A stretch of DNA of 64,000 nt from Candidatus Defluviibacillus avedoerensis (GCA_016703665.1 JADJBS010000002.1:372001-436000); one strand, 5' to 3'. Positions 53,810 to 64,000 are shown, counted from the stretch's first letter. Program-made: numbers and translations. Notes: generated by a model from the letters alone, not told the origin.

Positions 53810-56321
53810 TGTCGCATTTGGCGGTGGACGGGCGTGGGCAGTTGCTTTTGGCTGAGTGGGCATTTGTCTCCCTGGCGCCTGGTCAAGCGAATACACCAGC
53901 CGAACTGGCTTGTTTGAGTGTTGACTGGGCATCGGCCACGGTCCCGGGTACGGTAGCGTCCTCAAGGCGAGAATTAGGGTTTCCTGATTGGGGGCAGCTT
54001 GATCTTGATGCTCAGGATCACTGGTACCGTTGTTCTTTGGAATTGCCCGAGTCAGACGAGGTCAGCCTTTGCTTTGATGGTTTGGCGACGCTGGCACAGG
54101 TGTACTGGAATGACGAGTTAATTCTGCGCAGCTCCAATATGTTCATTCAGCACGAGGTGGATGTGTCAAATCTGCCCCGATCTGGAACGTTGATGATCCA
54201 CTTCCAATCGCTGACGGCTGCCCCTTGCAACACGGCGACCACGCCCGCGTTGGCGGACTCGTCTGGTTGAACACCAACAGCTGCGCTGGGTTCGCACCAG
54301 TTTGATGGGGCGTATACCAGGTGGTCGCCAACTGCCGCACCAGTCGGCCCTTACCGGGCAATCAAAGTGCGTACAAGTGACGATGTCAATCTGTTGAACT
54401 CATCCCTCAGCGTCAGGTTGCGTGACGATGTCGGCCACGTGGCGATCAAGGTTCAAATGCGACTCCCTGCCAAGTGGGAGAATTCAAATGTGTTTCTTCG
54501 CCTTGGCGATGAATGCGCAGGCGTTGACTGGCATTGGATGCCTGGCGGTTTGTGTGAGATTGCAGGCCAGGTGTTGTTGGACAACCCTCAGACGTGGTGG
54601 CCGCACAGCCATGGCAAACCATCTTTGTATTCCTTGGATTTGATTATCCAGTCCTCGACAGAAGTCATCACACTTCAACTTGGAATGGTTGGGTTTCGCA
54701 ACCTCAAGGTAGATCAGGAAAACGGCGCATTTCAAGTACAAGTCAACGGTGTCCCCGTCTTTTGTCGCGGTGCATGTTGGACGCCGGTTGATGTGCTGTC
54801 GCTCAATGCAGATGAAAAAAAACTTCGTCGTACCCTAGAGATGGTGCGCGATGCGGGCATGAACATGATCCGAATTGGCGGCACCATGGTTTACGAATCA
54901 GATGCTTTTTACCAAATCTGTGATGAACTCGGCATACTGGTCTGGCAAGACTTTATGTTTGCCAACATGGACTACCCGGTCGATGATGAGGCTTTTGCCG
55001 CAAGCATTGCCACTGAGGCGAAACAGTTTCTGAGTCGGATTCAGTCTCGACCAAGTGTGGTTGTTTTGTGTGGCGGCAGCGAAATTGAGCAGCAAGCCGC
55101 CATGCTGGGGCTGGCACCTGAGAGTTGGCGCAATCATTTTTTTGGCAGTTCACTTCCAGCCCTGTGCGCTCAGGTATGTCCTCAGGTGCAATACCTTCCT
55201 CCAGCCCCAGCGGTGGGGTTATGCCATTTCAGATCGACCAATCTGTTTCTCACTATTACGGTGTTGGCGCCTATCTCCGGCCGATAGATGATGCAAGAAG
55301 GGCGGGTGTCCGGTTCACCTCTGAATGTCTGGGGTTTTCAAATATTCCAGAGGAGTCAACCATCGATAGCCTTCTGGGGAATGGGCAACAGCCGTTTCAT
55401 CATCCCGTATGGAAACAGCGGGTACCTAGAGACAGCGGCGCCGGGTGGGACTTTGAAGATGTGCGAGACCACTACCTAGCCGATCTGTTCAAGGTCGATC
55501 CGATGCGTTTGCGCTATTCTGACATGCTCAGGTACTTGTACATGTCGCGTGTCGCCACGGGCGAGGTCATGGCCCGGACCATGGCGGAATGGCGGCGCGG
55601 CGCTTCCGCTTGTCAGGGAGCTCTGGTTTGGTTTTTGCGCGACTTGTGGCCGGGTGCTGGGTGGGGTGCCATTGATGCCCTGGGTGTCCCCAAGGCCGCT
55701 TACTTTGCGCTCAAACGCGTTCTGGCGCCCGTAGCGGTCACAATTTCAGATGAAGGTCTAAACGGCTTGGTGCTGCATGTCTTTAACGATGGACCTAGTG
55801 TATTTGAGGGCCTATTGAGCTTGCAACTCTTGCGGCATGGACAAACCCAGGTCGCGCACGCTCGGCATGTGGTGCAGATTCCCCCACATGGCAGCGTCGA
55901 GGTGCGAGCAGATGCAATGTTTCTGCACTTTATGGACACGAGCTATGCGTACCGCTTTGGTCCACCCGGACACCACGCTGTAGTAGCAACGCTATCTGAG
56001 ATGCAACGCGAAACGCTCATCAGTCAGGCCTTCCATTTTCCTGTCGGCTTCGATGCTGTGACGGTGGCAGATCTTGGGCTGGATGCGAAGTTTGTTCAGA
56101 AACCAGATGATGTTTGGGCCATTCAATTGCAAACCCAACGTATGGCGCAGTTTGTTCAACTGGACATTCCTGGCTGCCAGCCATCTGACAATTATTTCCA
56201 CTTGGCACCGGGAAGTGCGCGGCTGATCAAGCTGCACGGGCAATTCAAAAGCGGTAATCCCAAAGGCATGGTGTCGGCTTTGAACGGGCGGGGCAGTACC
56301 AAGATTGGTGCTATTGGTTGA
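53809..56321 (+). pseudogene. Glycoside hydrolase family 2-like protein, three frameshifts
   Basis: About 835 aa in the intact form, similar to beta-mannosidase-type GH2 proteins. It has an N-terminal jelly-roll (DHWYRCSLELPESDEVSLCF, LATLAQVYWNDELI), an Ig-like region (DNPQTWWPHSHGKPSLYSLD), and a TIM barrel with CRGACWTPVDVLSL, GMNMIRIGGTMVYESDAFYQ and the acid/base region VVVLCGGSEIEQQAAML. Breaks occur near 54222 (one extra C), 54332 (one base lost, GGTGG for GGTTGG) and 55198 (one base lost). No signal peptide, so it acts inside the cell if at all. Linked to DUF1839 and the hydrolases, it may handle a glycosylated intermediate. Confidence 0.77.
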
Positions 56322-56325
56322 TGCG

Positions 56326-58091
56326 ATGATCGCCGACGTCGATATTTCCCGCTCTGACGGCGTCACACCCTTCTGGTTTGGCCCGGAGTCTTGTCGCATG
56401 TTGGCTTGGTACCATGCCCCTATTGGCCCCAAGATGGAATGTGCGGTGCTTCTTTGTCCGCCCTTTGGGCACGAGTATCTGGTTGCTTACCGTGGATACC
56501 GCAAACTGGCTGAAACGCTTGCTGGCGCAGGTTTTTCTTGCCTATTTTTTGACTATGACGGCATGGGCGACTCGGTTGAAAGCGATTTACCCCGGGTTCA
56601 GGCTTGGCGTGAAAGCATCTTGGCTGCTGCGGCAGAGGCTTCGCACTGCGTCTGGTGTCGCTAACCTGGTGCTGTTTGGTGCGCGGCTCGGCGCGCTTCT
56701 CGCAGCCAGTGTGGCCAATGAAGTTTCAGCCGCTGCCTTGATGATGCTTGCACCGGTTGTCGCCGGTAGAGCCTTTGTTCGCGAGCAACTCGGATTTGCT
56801 CGCCTAAGCCCCTTTGGCCATATCCGAAGATTCCCGCCAAAAGTTGACGGATGAGGAGGTTGTTGGCTATCCATTTACGCACCAAACTCAGCAAGACCTG
56901 GGTTTCCTGGACATGATGAAGATGGACTGCACATGCCCTAGCTTCGTGATTGAACGCGACGACATGCCTGGCCAAGTCAAAAAACTCGTTGGCGCCTGGA
57001 CCGCCTTGGGGCGTGACATTCACACCGCTCAGGTAGCTGGCTACGCGGCCATGATGACTCAGGATGCCCATAGCTCTGTACCCCCCATGGAGATCTGGGA
57101 AGCAATTCGCGACTGGTTGCGAACACGCTTTGCTCGGCTTGCACCTGCACAACAGGAAACCGTCCACGACATGCCCGTCTCGATGCAAGTCGGACGACGC
57201 TTTATCGAGGAGGTCATTACGTTCAATGGCTTGGTCGGCGTCATCACCAGTCCATCCGGTCGCTTGCCTCGAAAGACGGCAGTTGTTCTGACCAACATCG
57301 GCGCCAGCCATCGAGTTGGCAATCACCTTTTGTATGTGCGTCTGGCTCGGAGTTTGGCGGAGCTTGGCTATTGCTCCATTCGCTTTGACAGGGCCGGCAC
57401 CGGTTACAGCCGCCCCACGCCTGAAGGGATGGAGAACGATGTTTACGCGTCTTCCGGCATCGACGACGTCAGACTGGCGATGGACTGCCTTCAAAGTCGT
57501 TGCCCTGTACGCAAGTCACACTTGCAGGGCTTTGTTCGGGTGCCTACTTTTCCTATCATGCGGCCATCCTGGATATGCGCGTCAAGGGTTTGATACTGAT
57601 CAATTTACTGACCTTTCAGTGGCATGATGGCGATTCCCTTGAACTCCGGATCAGGGACACCAACAAATCCACTGATTTCTTTTGCGAACAGTGGTCGAGC
57701 CTCAGACTTGGCTGCGTGTACTGAAAGGCGAAGTGGCTGTTGGGCGCATCGCAGTTGCTCTGACCAAGAGGCTTGTGCAGAAGCTTCCGCAAGCAGTTTA
57801 TGTCTTTGCTCATCAGCGCATCAGGCAAAGGAGAACGTCGTGGCATCGTGCTTCAAAACTTCCATCACCTGCTGAAGCGACGGGTCAAGGTACTGTTCGT
57901 GTTTGGGTGCCGATGATGCGTCGCAGGACGTCGTTGCAGCGGAGTTGGGGCGCGATGCGACTGGGTTGAAAAGCCCTAACCTAGTGCAGGTTGATACCGT
58001 TTCTTGGACCGATCACACTTTCACGCCCCTTTGGGCACAGGCGCAACTTTTTTCGGGCATTGGTCAATTCATGCAAAAGCACTTCCGCTGA
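56326..58091 (+). pseudogene. Tandem alpha/beta hydrolase (S33-like) protein, many frameshifts
   Basis: Reconstructed product of about 585 aa with two alpha/beta-hydrolase domains. Domain 1: VLLCPPFGHEYLVAYRGYRK, FDYDGMGDS and LVLFGARLGALLAASVA, ending WEAIRDWLRTRFARL. Domain 2: KTAVVLTNIGASHRVGNHLL, IRFDRAGTGYS, VTLAGLCSGAYFSYHAA and a C-terminal VDTVSWTDHTFTPL with the His. In domain 1 the nucleophile position reads GARLG (no Ser); domain 2 has GLCSG. At least six frame changes are needed (near 56645, 56815, 57510, 57685, 57790 and 57910). One frame runs from domain 1 into domain 2 without a stop, so they form one polypeptide. Confidence 0.72.
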
Positions 58092-58396
58092 AAATGGGAC
58101 GAATTTGTGAGTCCAATATTGACCCATTGAACACGCCAGAATTTGACGAATTCACAGCGCCCCTGATTTATCGGGGGGATTACCCCGATAAATCGTGCTG
58201 TTTCGGGTGAATGGAAACACAGTTGAGGTCGCTCGCCTTTTACATGCTGCAATGGATATACGGCAACACCCGTTTGATTTCAGAGGGTTCGTGGATAAAT
58301 CTGAAAGTCAAGTTTCAGAAATATCCGGCTAAAACTGAAGCTCGATTGAAATTTTGTTTCAACGAACGAGCTTACCCGATGCTAACAACTGTGAAA
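58092..58396. other. Intergenic region between convergent hydrolase pseudogene and aldehyde dehydrogenase gene
   Basis: 305 bases with no gene that I can support. It contains one strong hairpin (separate entry). The remaining sequence shows only short open frames without ribosome sites or familiar motifs, and could include remnants of further genes from the decayed module. Confidence 0.5.
58165..58194. terminator. Perfect 12-base-pair hairpin between convergent genes
   Basis: GATTTATCGGGG and CCCCGATAAATC pair perfectly around the loop GGATTA. It lies between genes that converge, where a bidirectional transcription stop would be useful. Neither side has a good T-run (plus side continues GTGCTGTTT), so a Rho-independent terminator is plausible but unproven; a transposon scar is another possibility. 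Confidence 0.5.
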
Positions 58397-59869
58397 TCAA
58401 CATGGCCTGCCCTGACGCGCCAGCACCCATGCAGGCGCATCCTGCAAACACACGGGCCGCAAGAAGCGGTCGATGGCTGCGTCTCCCACTGAGGTAGTCA
58501 TCGGTTGCGTCGATGAAGGCCAGGGGCCGCCATGCTGCTGCCCTGCGCTGACAGCCACGCCCGTTGGCACGCCCGTGAACAGCACCCGCCCAGCAATGGC
58601 CATGGCGCCGCGCACCAATGCGCGGGCGTCATCAGTCTCGGTGTCTGCCCCCCACAGCGTGACGGTCAAGCTGCCGCCAACGGCTTGCAAAACCTCCAGC
58701 GTTTGCGCAACAGAGTCTGCCCACACGATCAGGCTGGCGGGGCCAAACACTTCTTCGCGCAAAGCGGTTTTGGCGATGAAGTGCACCGCGTCCACCTGCG
58801 CCAGGAAGGGGCGGGGTGCTTCTGCGTTGCCCACCTCTTGCAGCAAAGGCTTGACCCCTGCCGTGACCATGTGCTCAACGCCCGCATCAAAGGCCTGGCG
58901 CATACCAGGGGTCAGCATGGCGTGCGGCTTTTGAGCGGCAAGCGCCGTGGTCAATTGCTGGACAAAGGCGTTGCTGGCCGGGTCCTTGATCAGCACGATG
59001 ACACCGGGGCTGGTGCAGAACTGGCCGCAGCCCAGGCTGATGGAGCCAGCCAAGGTGGCGGCCAGGTCAGCACCTTTGCTGGCAAGTAGCGCGGGCAGGG
59101 CGATGACCGGGTTGATGGAACCCAGTTCGCCATAAAACGGAATGGGGCGTGGGCGCGCGTTGGCCACGGCTTGCAGCGCCGCACCACCACGGGTGGAGCC
59201 AGTGAACGCGCCGGCTGCAATGGACTCGTGCTGCATCAGGCGAACGCCCACATCAGAGCCACCGCCCTGCACCAGGCCAATCAAGCCTGCGGGCAGGTTG
59301 AGGGATGCCAGCACTTTCTGGATCAGGCCGAACACGCGGATGGACAACAGCAAATGGCCTGTGTGGGCCTTCACGACAACCGGGCAGCCCGCTGCCAAGG
59401 CTGAAGCGGTATCGCCCCCGAGTACCGAGAACGCAAACGGAAAATTGCTTGCCGAGAACATGGCCACTGGCCCCAAGGGCACGCGCTGGCGCACCATGGC
59501 GGGGTGGCCCACCGGCGGTCCACCTGCGACGGCGGGGTCGTCTGTGCGCTCAAACGCAACGCCTCGCTCTGCCATGTCAGCAAAGCGGCGCAGCTGAAAC
59601 GCGGTTCGGTCGAGTTCGCCATTCAGGCGAACCGGGCCGAGAGCTGTTTCCAGATCAGCCAGGGTGACCAGTTCCTCCCGGTCCGCTTCGAGTGCGTCCG
59701 CCAGACCGCGCAAGAGTTGGGCACGTTGCCCACCAGCGCTGGCTTGCCAGCCTGCAAAGGCCAGGGCGGCCGCCTCAGCGGCTTTGTCAACTTGCTCTGG
59801 CGTGTGCGCCACCAAAGGCGCGCCCAGGGGTTCGCCCGTGCGGGCGTTGGTGGATTGAACAGTTTTCAT
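58397..59869 (-). CDS. Alpha-ketoglutarate semialdehyde dehydrogenase
   Basis: Aldehyde dehydrogenase (490 aa) of the 2,5-dioxovalerate type, the last step converting glucarate- or galactarate-derived 2,5-dioxopentanoate to 2-oxoglutarate with NAD(P)+. Features: VPLGPVAMFSASNFPFAFSV, GCPVVVKAHTGH, AFTGSTRGGAALQAVA, FYGELGSINPVI with the general-base Glu, and the nucleophile in LGCGQFCTSPGVIV. Substrate follows from the family and from gudD and kdgD in the same operon. Starts four bases inside the Bug gene (ATGA). Confidence 0.88.
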   Translation of the reverse strand: MKTVQSTNARTGEPLGAPLVAHTPEQVDKAAEAAALAFAGWQASAGGQRAQLLRGLADALEADREELVTLADLETALGPVRLNGELDRTAFQLRRFADMAERGVAFERTDDPAVAGGPPVGHPAMVRQRVPLGPVAMFSASNFPFAFSVLGGDTASALAAGCPVVVKAHTGHLLLSIRVFGLIQKVLASLNLPAGLIGLVQGGGSDVGVRLMQHESIAAGAFTGSTRGGAALQAVANARPRPIPFYGELGSINPVIALPALLASKGADLAATLAGSISLGCGQFCTSPGVIVLIKDPASNAFVQQLTTALAAQKPHAMLTPGMRQAFDAGVEHMVTAGVKPLLQEVGNAEAPRPFLAQVDAVHFIAKTALREEVFGPASLIVWADSVAQTLEVLQAVGGSLTVTLWGADTETDDARALVRGAMAIAGRVLFTGVPTGVAVSAGQQHGGPWPSSTQPMTTSVGDAAIDRFLRPVCLQDAPAWVLARQGRPC

Positions 59870-60849
59870 TGTGGTTTGATGCCAGCGGCTTTGATCACGC
59901 GGGTCCAGGTATCGATCTCTTTTTTCACAAAGGCGGTGTAAGGCTTGGAGCCCGGCTCAGGCACCACAAAGCCAACGGAGGTCAGGCGCTGTTTGATGGC
60001 TTCCGACTTCATGGCCTGGACCACGGCTGCTTCGAGCTTGTCCACAATGGGTTGTGGCGTGCCTTTGACCACTGAGATGCCAGACCATGACAGCGCTTCA
60101 AAACCTTTGTAGCCCGATTCGGCAATGGTTGGAATGTCAGGGTAAAGCGGATTACGCTGTGCGCTAGAGACGGCCAAAGGGCGCAGCTTGCCCGCCTTGA
60201 TATGGGGAAGGGCCACGTCCTGGTTGATGAACATCATGGGGATGGTGCCACCCAAAATATCGGTCATCATGGGGCCACCGCCGCGGTAGGGGATGCCTGT
60301 TAGATAGATGCCTGTGGTCTGCTTGAACAGCTCCATCGCCATGTGACCAGAGGCCGCATGGGTGAAACCGTAGTCCAGCTTGCCAGGGTTGGCCTTGGCA
60401 AAGTCCACCACGTCCTTCAAGGTTTTGAACGGCGTTGATGGATGAACCACCAGCACATTGGGGCCAGAATGCACTTGTGACAGATGGACAAAATCGGTCA
60501 TTGAGTTGTATTTCAGGTTCGGGTCCAAACCATGCGCCACGGCGCTTTGGCCTACGCCTGTCTGGATCAGGGTGTAGCCGTCGGCTGCCATCTTGGTGGC
60601 ACGCTCTGTGCCGATGGTGCCGCCTGCGCCGCCAATGTTCTCCACCACAAAGGGTTGCTTCAGAATCTTGGTCAGCTCTTCAGCCAGCATGCGGCCCATC
60701 ACATCGCTGGTCCCCCCTGCTGGAAAGGGCACGATGATCTTGACGGCTTTATTCGGATAGTCGGTCTGCGCCAGGGTTGTACCCGAAATTGCTATTGATG
60801 TAATAGCTGAAAAGGCAATCAGGGCGTGCCGAAAATGCTTTTTTAACAT
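59866..60849 (-). CDS. Bug/TctC-family periplasmic binding protein
   Basis: Solute receptor (327 aa) with signal peptide (HALIAFSAITSIAISGTTLA) and Bug motifs YPNKAVKIIVPFPAGGTSDV and VVENIGGAGGTIGTERATKM. It lies between gudD and the semialdehyde dehydrogenase, so glucarate, galactarate or a related sugar acid is the likely ligand (inference). Confidence 0.9.
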   Translation of the reverse strand: MLKKHFRHALIAFSAITSIAISGTTLAQTDYPNKAVKIIVPFPAGGTSDVMGRMLAEELTKILKQPFVVENIGGAGGTIGTERATKMAADGYTLIQTGVGQSAVAHGLDPNLKYNSMTDFVHLSQVHSGPNVLVVHPSTPFKTLKDVVDFAKANPGKLDYGFTHAASGHMAMELFKQTTGIYLTGIPYRGGGPMMTDILGGTIPMMFINQDVALPHIKAGKLRPLAVSSAQRNPLYPDIPTIAESGYKGFEALSWSGISVVKGTPQPIVDKLEAAVVQAMKSEAIKQRLTSVGFVVPEPGSKPYTAFVKKEIDTWTRVIKAAGIKPQ

Positions 60850-60883
60850 GATGTCTCCTTGAGAAAGGGTTGTGTAACAGGAA

Positions 60884-62218
60884 TTATCGATCCAGCGCTG
60901 GGCGCTTGGGGTTGAACTGCCAGCCAGGGATCAGATACTGCATGGCGACGGCGTCGTCACGCGAGCCCAGGCCATGCTGTTTGTAGAGCTGATGGGCTTT
61001 TTCTACCTCGGCCATGTCCAGCTCCACCCCCAGACCGGGCTTGGCAGGCACTTGCACATGGCCGCCGATGATTTGCAGCGGGTCTTTGGTCAGGCGCTGG
61101 CCGTCTTGCCAGATCCAGTGGGTGTCAATGGCCGTAACCTTGCCGGGCGCGGCGGCACCGACATGGGTGAACATGGCGAGTGACACGTCAAAGTGGTTAT
61201 TGGAATGTGAACCCCAGGTCAGGCCCCAGTCGCGGCAGGTTTGCGCGACGCGCACCGAGCCTGCCATGGTCCAGAAATGTGGGTCAGCGAGTGGGATGTC
61301 AACCGACTGCAAAGACAGCGCATGGCTTAACTGGCGCCAGTCGGTGGCTATCATGTTGGTCGCTGTAGGCAGGCCTGTGGCGCGCCGGAACTCGGCCATC
61401 ACCTCGCGGCCTGAGAAGCCTTCCTCCGCGCCGCACGGGTCTTCGGCATAGGCGACCACGCTGCGCATGTCGCGCATCAGCCGTATCGCGTCCTTCAAGA
61501 GCCAGCCACCGTTCGGGTCTAGCGTGACGCGGGCACTTGGAAAGCGCTCATGCAATGCTGTGACGGCTTCGATTTCTGCATCGCCTCGCAGCACGCCGCC
61601 TTTGAGCTTGAAGTCGTTGAAGCCGTAGCGTTCCTGCGCGGCTTCGGCCTGGGCAACGATGGTCTCAGGTGTCAGCGCAACCTCATGCCGCACACGGAAC
61701 CAGTTGTTGGCCGCTTCGGGCTCGCTGTTGTAAGCCAGTTCTGTCTTTGTGCGGTCTCCCACGTAAAACAGATAGCCCAGCATTTCCACCGCGCTGCGCT
61801 GCTGGCCTTCACCCAGCAGTGCGGCGACGGGCACGCCCAGGTGCTGGCCCAGCAAATCAAGCAGGGCGGACTCGATGGCCGTCACCGCATGGATGGTGGT
61901 ACGCAAGTCAAAGGTCTGCTGGCCTCGGCCACCGCTGTCGCGGTCGGCAAAGCGCTTGTGCACTTGCTGCAGCACGCTCTGGTGCGCGCCAATGGTTTGC
62001 CCCACGACCAGTGGCGAGGCGTCTTCCAACGTCTGGCGGATTTTTTCGCCGCCGGGTACCTCACCCACACCGGTGCGGCCTGCGCTGTCGGTGAGGATCA
62101 GGATGTTGCGGGTGAAGTAGGGGCCGTGCGCGCCGCTCAGGTTAAGCAGCATGCTGTCGCGCCCAGCCACGGGGATGACCTGCAGACGGGTGATCTTTGG
62201 CGTATCTAGGGTACCCAT
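60884..62218 (-). CDS. gudD: Glucarate dehydratase
   Basis: Enolase-superfamily enzyme (444 aa) converting D-glucarate to 5-dehydro-4-deoxy-D-glucarate. Family features: [20 protein letters not shown] with the KxK base, TLDPNGGW and AYAEDPCG for Mg2+ ligands, [13 protein letters not shown], and [16 protein letters not shown] with the catalytic His. The N-terminal region [20 protein letters not shown] is typical of GudD rather than of mandelate racemase. Follows kdgD by 13 bases. Confidence 0.93.
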   Translation of the reverse strand: MGTLDTPKITRLQVIPVAGRDSMLLNLSGAHGPYFTRNILILTDSAGRTGVGEVPGGEKIRQTLEDASPLVVGQTIGAHQSVLQQVHKRFADRDSGGRGQQTFDLRTTIHAVTAIESALLDLLGQHLGVPVAALLGEGQQRSAVEMLGYLFYVGDRTKTELAYNSEPEAANNWFRVRHEVALTPETIVAQAEAAQERYGFNDFKLKGGVLRGDAEIEAVTALHERFPSARVTLDPNGGWLLKDAIRLMRDMRSVVAYAEDPCGAEEGFSGREVMAEFRRATGLPTATNMIATDWRQLSHALSLQSVDIPLADPHFWTMAGSVRVAQTCRDWGLTWGSHSNNHFDVSLAMFTHVGAAAPGKVTAIDTHWIWQDGQRLTKDPLQIIGGHVQVPAKPGLGVELDMAEVEKAHQLYKQHGLGSRDDAVAMQYLIPGWQFNPKRPALDR

Positions 62219-62231
62219 CGCTGTGCGCGCC

Positions 62232-63146
62232 TTACTGTGGACCTAACTTGGACATCAGCGCGCGGAGTTCTTCAAACTCGGCAGGCTTCAGGTCAGACAA
62301 AGGCGGGCGCACCGGGCCAGCGCTGTGGCCGATGATCGTGGCGCCTGCCTTGACGATGCTGACTGCGTAGCCGTGACCTTTGTTGCGAATGGCAATCAGC
62401 GGCAAGAAGAATTCGTCCAGCAAACGGTTGGTGGTGACCGTGTCTTTGGCGTGGTGGGCGTTGTAGAACTCCATGGCCGTGCAGGGCACAAAGTTGAACA
62501 CTGCAGATGAATACACAGGGCAGCCCATGGCCTGATAAGCACCAGCGAACACCTCGGCAGTGGGCAAGCCACCCAAGTAGGCAAAACGGTCGCCCAATGC
62601 GCGGCGGATGGACACAAAAGCTTCGATATCGCCAAAACCGTCCTTAAAGCCAATCAGGTTGGGGCAGGTGTCGGCTAACACTTGCAGCGACGCGGGTGTG
62701 AGCTTGCAGGCACCCCGGTTGTAAACGATCACGCCAAACTTCACGCTCTTGCACACGGCTTGTACGTGTGCAACCAGACCGTCTTGCGTGGCTTCAGTCA
62801 GGTAATGGGGCAACAGCAGAATGCCTTGCGCACCGAGGCGCTCAGCTTCTTGGGCGTATTTGATCGCCAAGGTGGTGCCACCACCCGCGCCCGCGATGAT
62901 GGGCATTCGGCCCTTGCAGGTCTGGACTGCCGTGCGCACCACGTCGCTGTACTCCTGGGGTTCCAGGGAGAAGAACTCACCCGTGCCACCTGCTGCAAAC
63001 AGGGCAGTTGCGCCGTAGGGCATCAGCCATTCCAGGCGGTCTGCGTAGGGCTTGGGGGCGAATTGCAGATTGCTGTCAAAGTCTGTCAAGGGGAAGGACA
63101 GCAGGCCGTAAGAGATGATTTTCTTGAGTTCTTGAGGGGTGGTCAT
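62232..63146 (-). CDS. kdgD: 5-dehydro-4-deoxyglucarate dehydratase
   Basis: DapA-superfamily dehydratase/decarboxylase (304 aa) converting 5-dehydro-4-deoxyglucarate to 2,5-dioxopentanoate. Features: [31 protein letters not shown] with the Tyr, and the Schiff-base Lys in [13 protein letters not shown]. The ATG at 63146 gives the canonical start [20 protein letters not shown]; the open frame reaches 63287 but adds non-homologous residues. The product is the substrate of the dehydrogenase encoded at the end of the operon. Confidence 0.94.
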   Translation of the reverse strand: MTTPQELKKIISYGLLSFPLTDFDSNLQFAPKPYADRLEWLMPYGATALFAAGGTGEFFSLEPQEYSDVVRTAVQTCKGRMPIIAGAGGGTTLAIKYAQEAERLGAQGILLLPHYLTEATQDGLVAHVQAVCKSVKFGVIVYNRGACKLTPASLQVLADTCPNLIGFKDGFGDIEAFVSIRRALGDRFAYLGGLPTAEVFAGAYQAMGCPVYSSAVFNFVPCTAMEFYNAHHAKDTVTTNRLLDEFFLPLIAIRNKGHGYAVSIVKAGATIIGHSAGPVRPPLSDLKPAEFEELRALMSKLGPQ

Positions 63147-63198
63147 GAAGGGCTCCGGTAGAAGAAAGAGTCTTGAGATAGGGGGGTGTAGGGAAAAA

Positions 63199-64000
63199 TC
63201 AGGTGATAGGTGCTGGGTTAAACAGCACCAGGGCGTTGTGCAGTTTCCACTGTTCGGCCCAGGTTTTTTTGCGACCACTGGCCACATCCAGCATCAGGTG
63301 GAACATCTGCCAACCCACGTCTTCGATGCTGGCACTGCCTTCGGCAATCACGCCGGCGTTGATGTCCATCAGGTCATGCCAGCGGCGCGCCAGGTCACTT
63401 CGCGTGGCGACTTTGATCACAGGACATTCAGCCAACCCATATGGCGTGCCGCGCCCGGTGGTGAACACGTGCAGGTTCATGCCTGCAGCCAGTTGCAGCG
63501 TGCCGCAGATGAAGTCGCTGGCAGGGGTGGCGGCATAAATCAATCCCTTCAGGCCTTTGACTTTGAGCTTTTCGCCAGGGGATATCACACCCGCAATGGG
63601 TGATGTGCCGGATTTGATGATGGAGCCCATGGCTTTCTCAACGATGTTGGAGAGGCCACCCTTTTTGTTGCCCGGCGTGGTGTTGGCGCTGCGGTCCACG
63701 CTGCCGCGCTGCAGGTAGGCGTCGTACCAGGCCATCTCGTCGATGATCTGCTGGGCCACGGCGGGCGTGGTGGCGCGGGCGGTGAGCTGAGCCACGCCGT
63801 CGCGCACCTCTGTCGTTTCAGAGAACATCACACTGGCGCCCGCGCGTACCAGTAAATCGGTGCAAAAGCCCACCGCTGGGTTGGCGGTGACGCCTGAGAA
63901 CGCGTCGCTGCCGCCGCACTGCACACCCACCACGAGTTCACTGGCTGGCACGGTTTCGCGTTGGCGTGCATTCAGGCGGGTGAGGTGCACTTTGGCTTGA
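63199..64000 (-). CDS. garD: Galactarate/altronate dehydratase family protein, 5' end outside window
   Basis: C-terminal part (about 267 codons visible) of a UxaA/GarD-family dehydratase. Seen: [72 protein letters not shown] and [20 protein letters not shown]. The frame is open through the right edge; the ATG-like start at 63990 is an internal GTG. Given kdgD and gudD downstream, galactarate dehydratase is the best call; altronate dehydratase cannot be excluded without the N-terminal half. Confidence 0.85.
   Translation of the reverse strand, partial: QAKVHLTRLNARQRETVPASELVVGVQCGGSDAFSGVTANPAVGFCTDLLVRAGASVMFSETTEVRDGVAQLTARATTPAVAQQIIDEMAWYDAYLQRGSVDRSANTTPGNKKGGLSNIVEKAMGSIIKSGTSPIAGVISPGEKLKVKGLKGLIYAATPASDFICGTLQLAAGMNLHVFTTGRGTPYGLAECPVIKVATRSDLARRWHDLMDINAGVIAEGSASIEDVGWQMFHLMLDVASGRKKTWAEQWKLHNALVLFNPAPIT

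Overview
The window looks like chromosomal DNA of a beta-proteobacterium, most likely order Burkholderiales and family Comamonadaceae (Rhodoferax/Polaromonas-like). This rests on the gene repertoire (4,5-cleavage lig genes, four Bug/TctC-type binding proteins, sox genes, an EpsE/F/G/L-type exopolysaccharide locus, a GudD/KdgD/GarD sugar-acid operon), not on a marker gene. Genus is inference. No rRNA genes or CRISPR were seen; there is one tRNA.

Layout. 1-3.0 kb: the end of a protocatechuate 4,5-cleavage operon (ligI-ligA-ligB-ligC, +). 3.0-7.4 kb: a phosphonate uptake and oxidation operon (phnC-phnD-phnE-adh-HD oxygenase, -). 7.5-12.0 kb: an ArsC-like protein, an aldo/keto reductase, and a Bug protein overlapping an alkyl-sulfatase gene. 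12.1-20.7 kb: a scarred region with a truncated FAH gene, two fragments of a molybdo-hydroxylase large subunit in direct orientation, a hemerythrin-like / unknown / multiheme cytochrome / NrfD / Fe-S operon, an IS3-type element cut into an OLD-like ATPase-TOPRIM pseudogene, and a decayed IS5-type element with clear ends. 20.7-27.5 kb: soxXYZA without soxB, directly downstream of an MmgE/PrpD gene, a Bug gene and a GntR regulator; then a lipoprotein, an HDOD protein and tRNA-Leu(UAA).

27.6-51.2 kb: a large exopolysaccharide locus. The minus-strand half has a Wzy-like polymerase/ligase, EpsE (export), EpsF (chain length), EpsG (BY-kinase), a flippase, a GT2, EpsL, a deacetylase and a WecG/TagA transferase. 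The plus-strand half has four membrane acyltransferase-3 genes, three glycosyltransferase-type genes (one an initiating sugar transferase with an apparent internal deletion), a CelD-like acyltransferase, a TPR protein and an unrecognised secreted protein. Its middle (about 41.6-46.3 kb) is strikingly AT-rich and looks imported. ugd closes it. 51.3-58.1 kb: a linked module of acyl carrier protein, acyl-CoA-dehydrogenase-like protein, DUF1839 protein, GH2-like protein and double alpha/beta hydrolase. It reads as a carrier-protein-dependent modification system beside the polysaccharide genes, but three of its five genes carry frameshifts here. 58.4-64.0 kb: a glucarate/galactarate catabolic operon (garD-kdgD-gudD-bug-aldehyde dehydrogenase, -).

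The recurring theme is functional decay. There are frameshifts in a cytochrome, the dehydrogenase, the GH2-like gene and the hydrolase. Key residues are missing or altered in PhnC, the HD oxygenase, ArsC, the hemerythrin and SoxY. The sugar transferase has lost an internal segment, and several genes are fragments. Either the genome is shedding functions around mobile elements or some indels are assembly errors; read-level checks would separate these.
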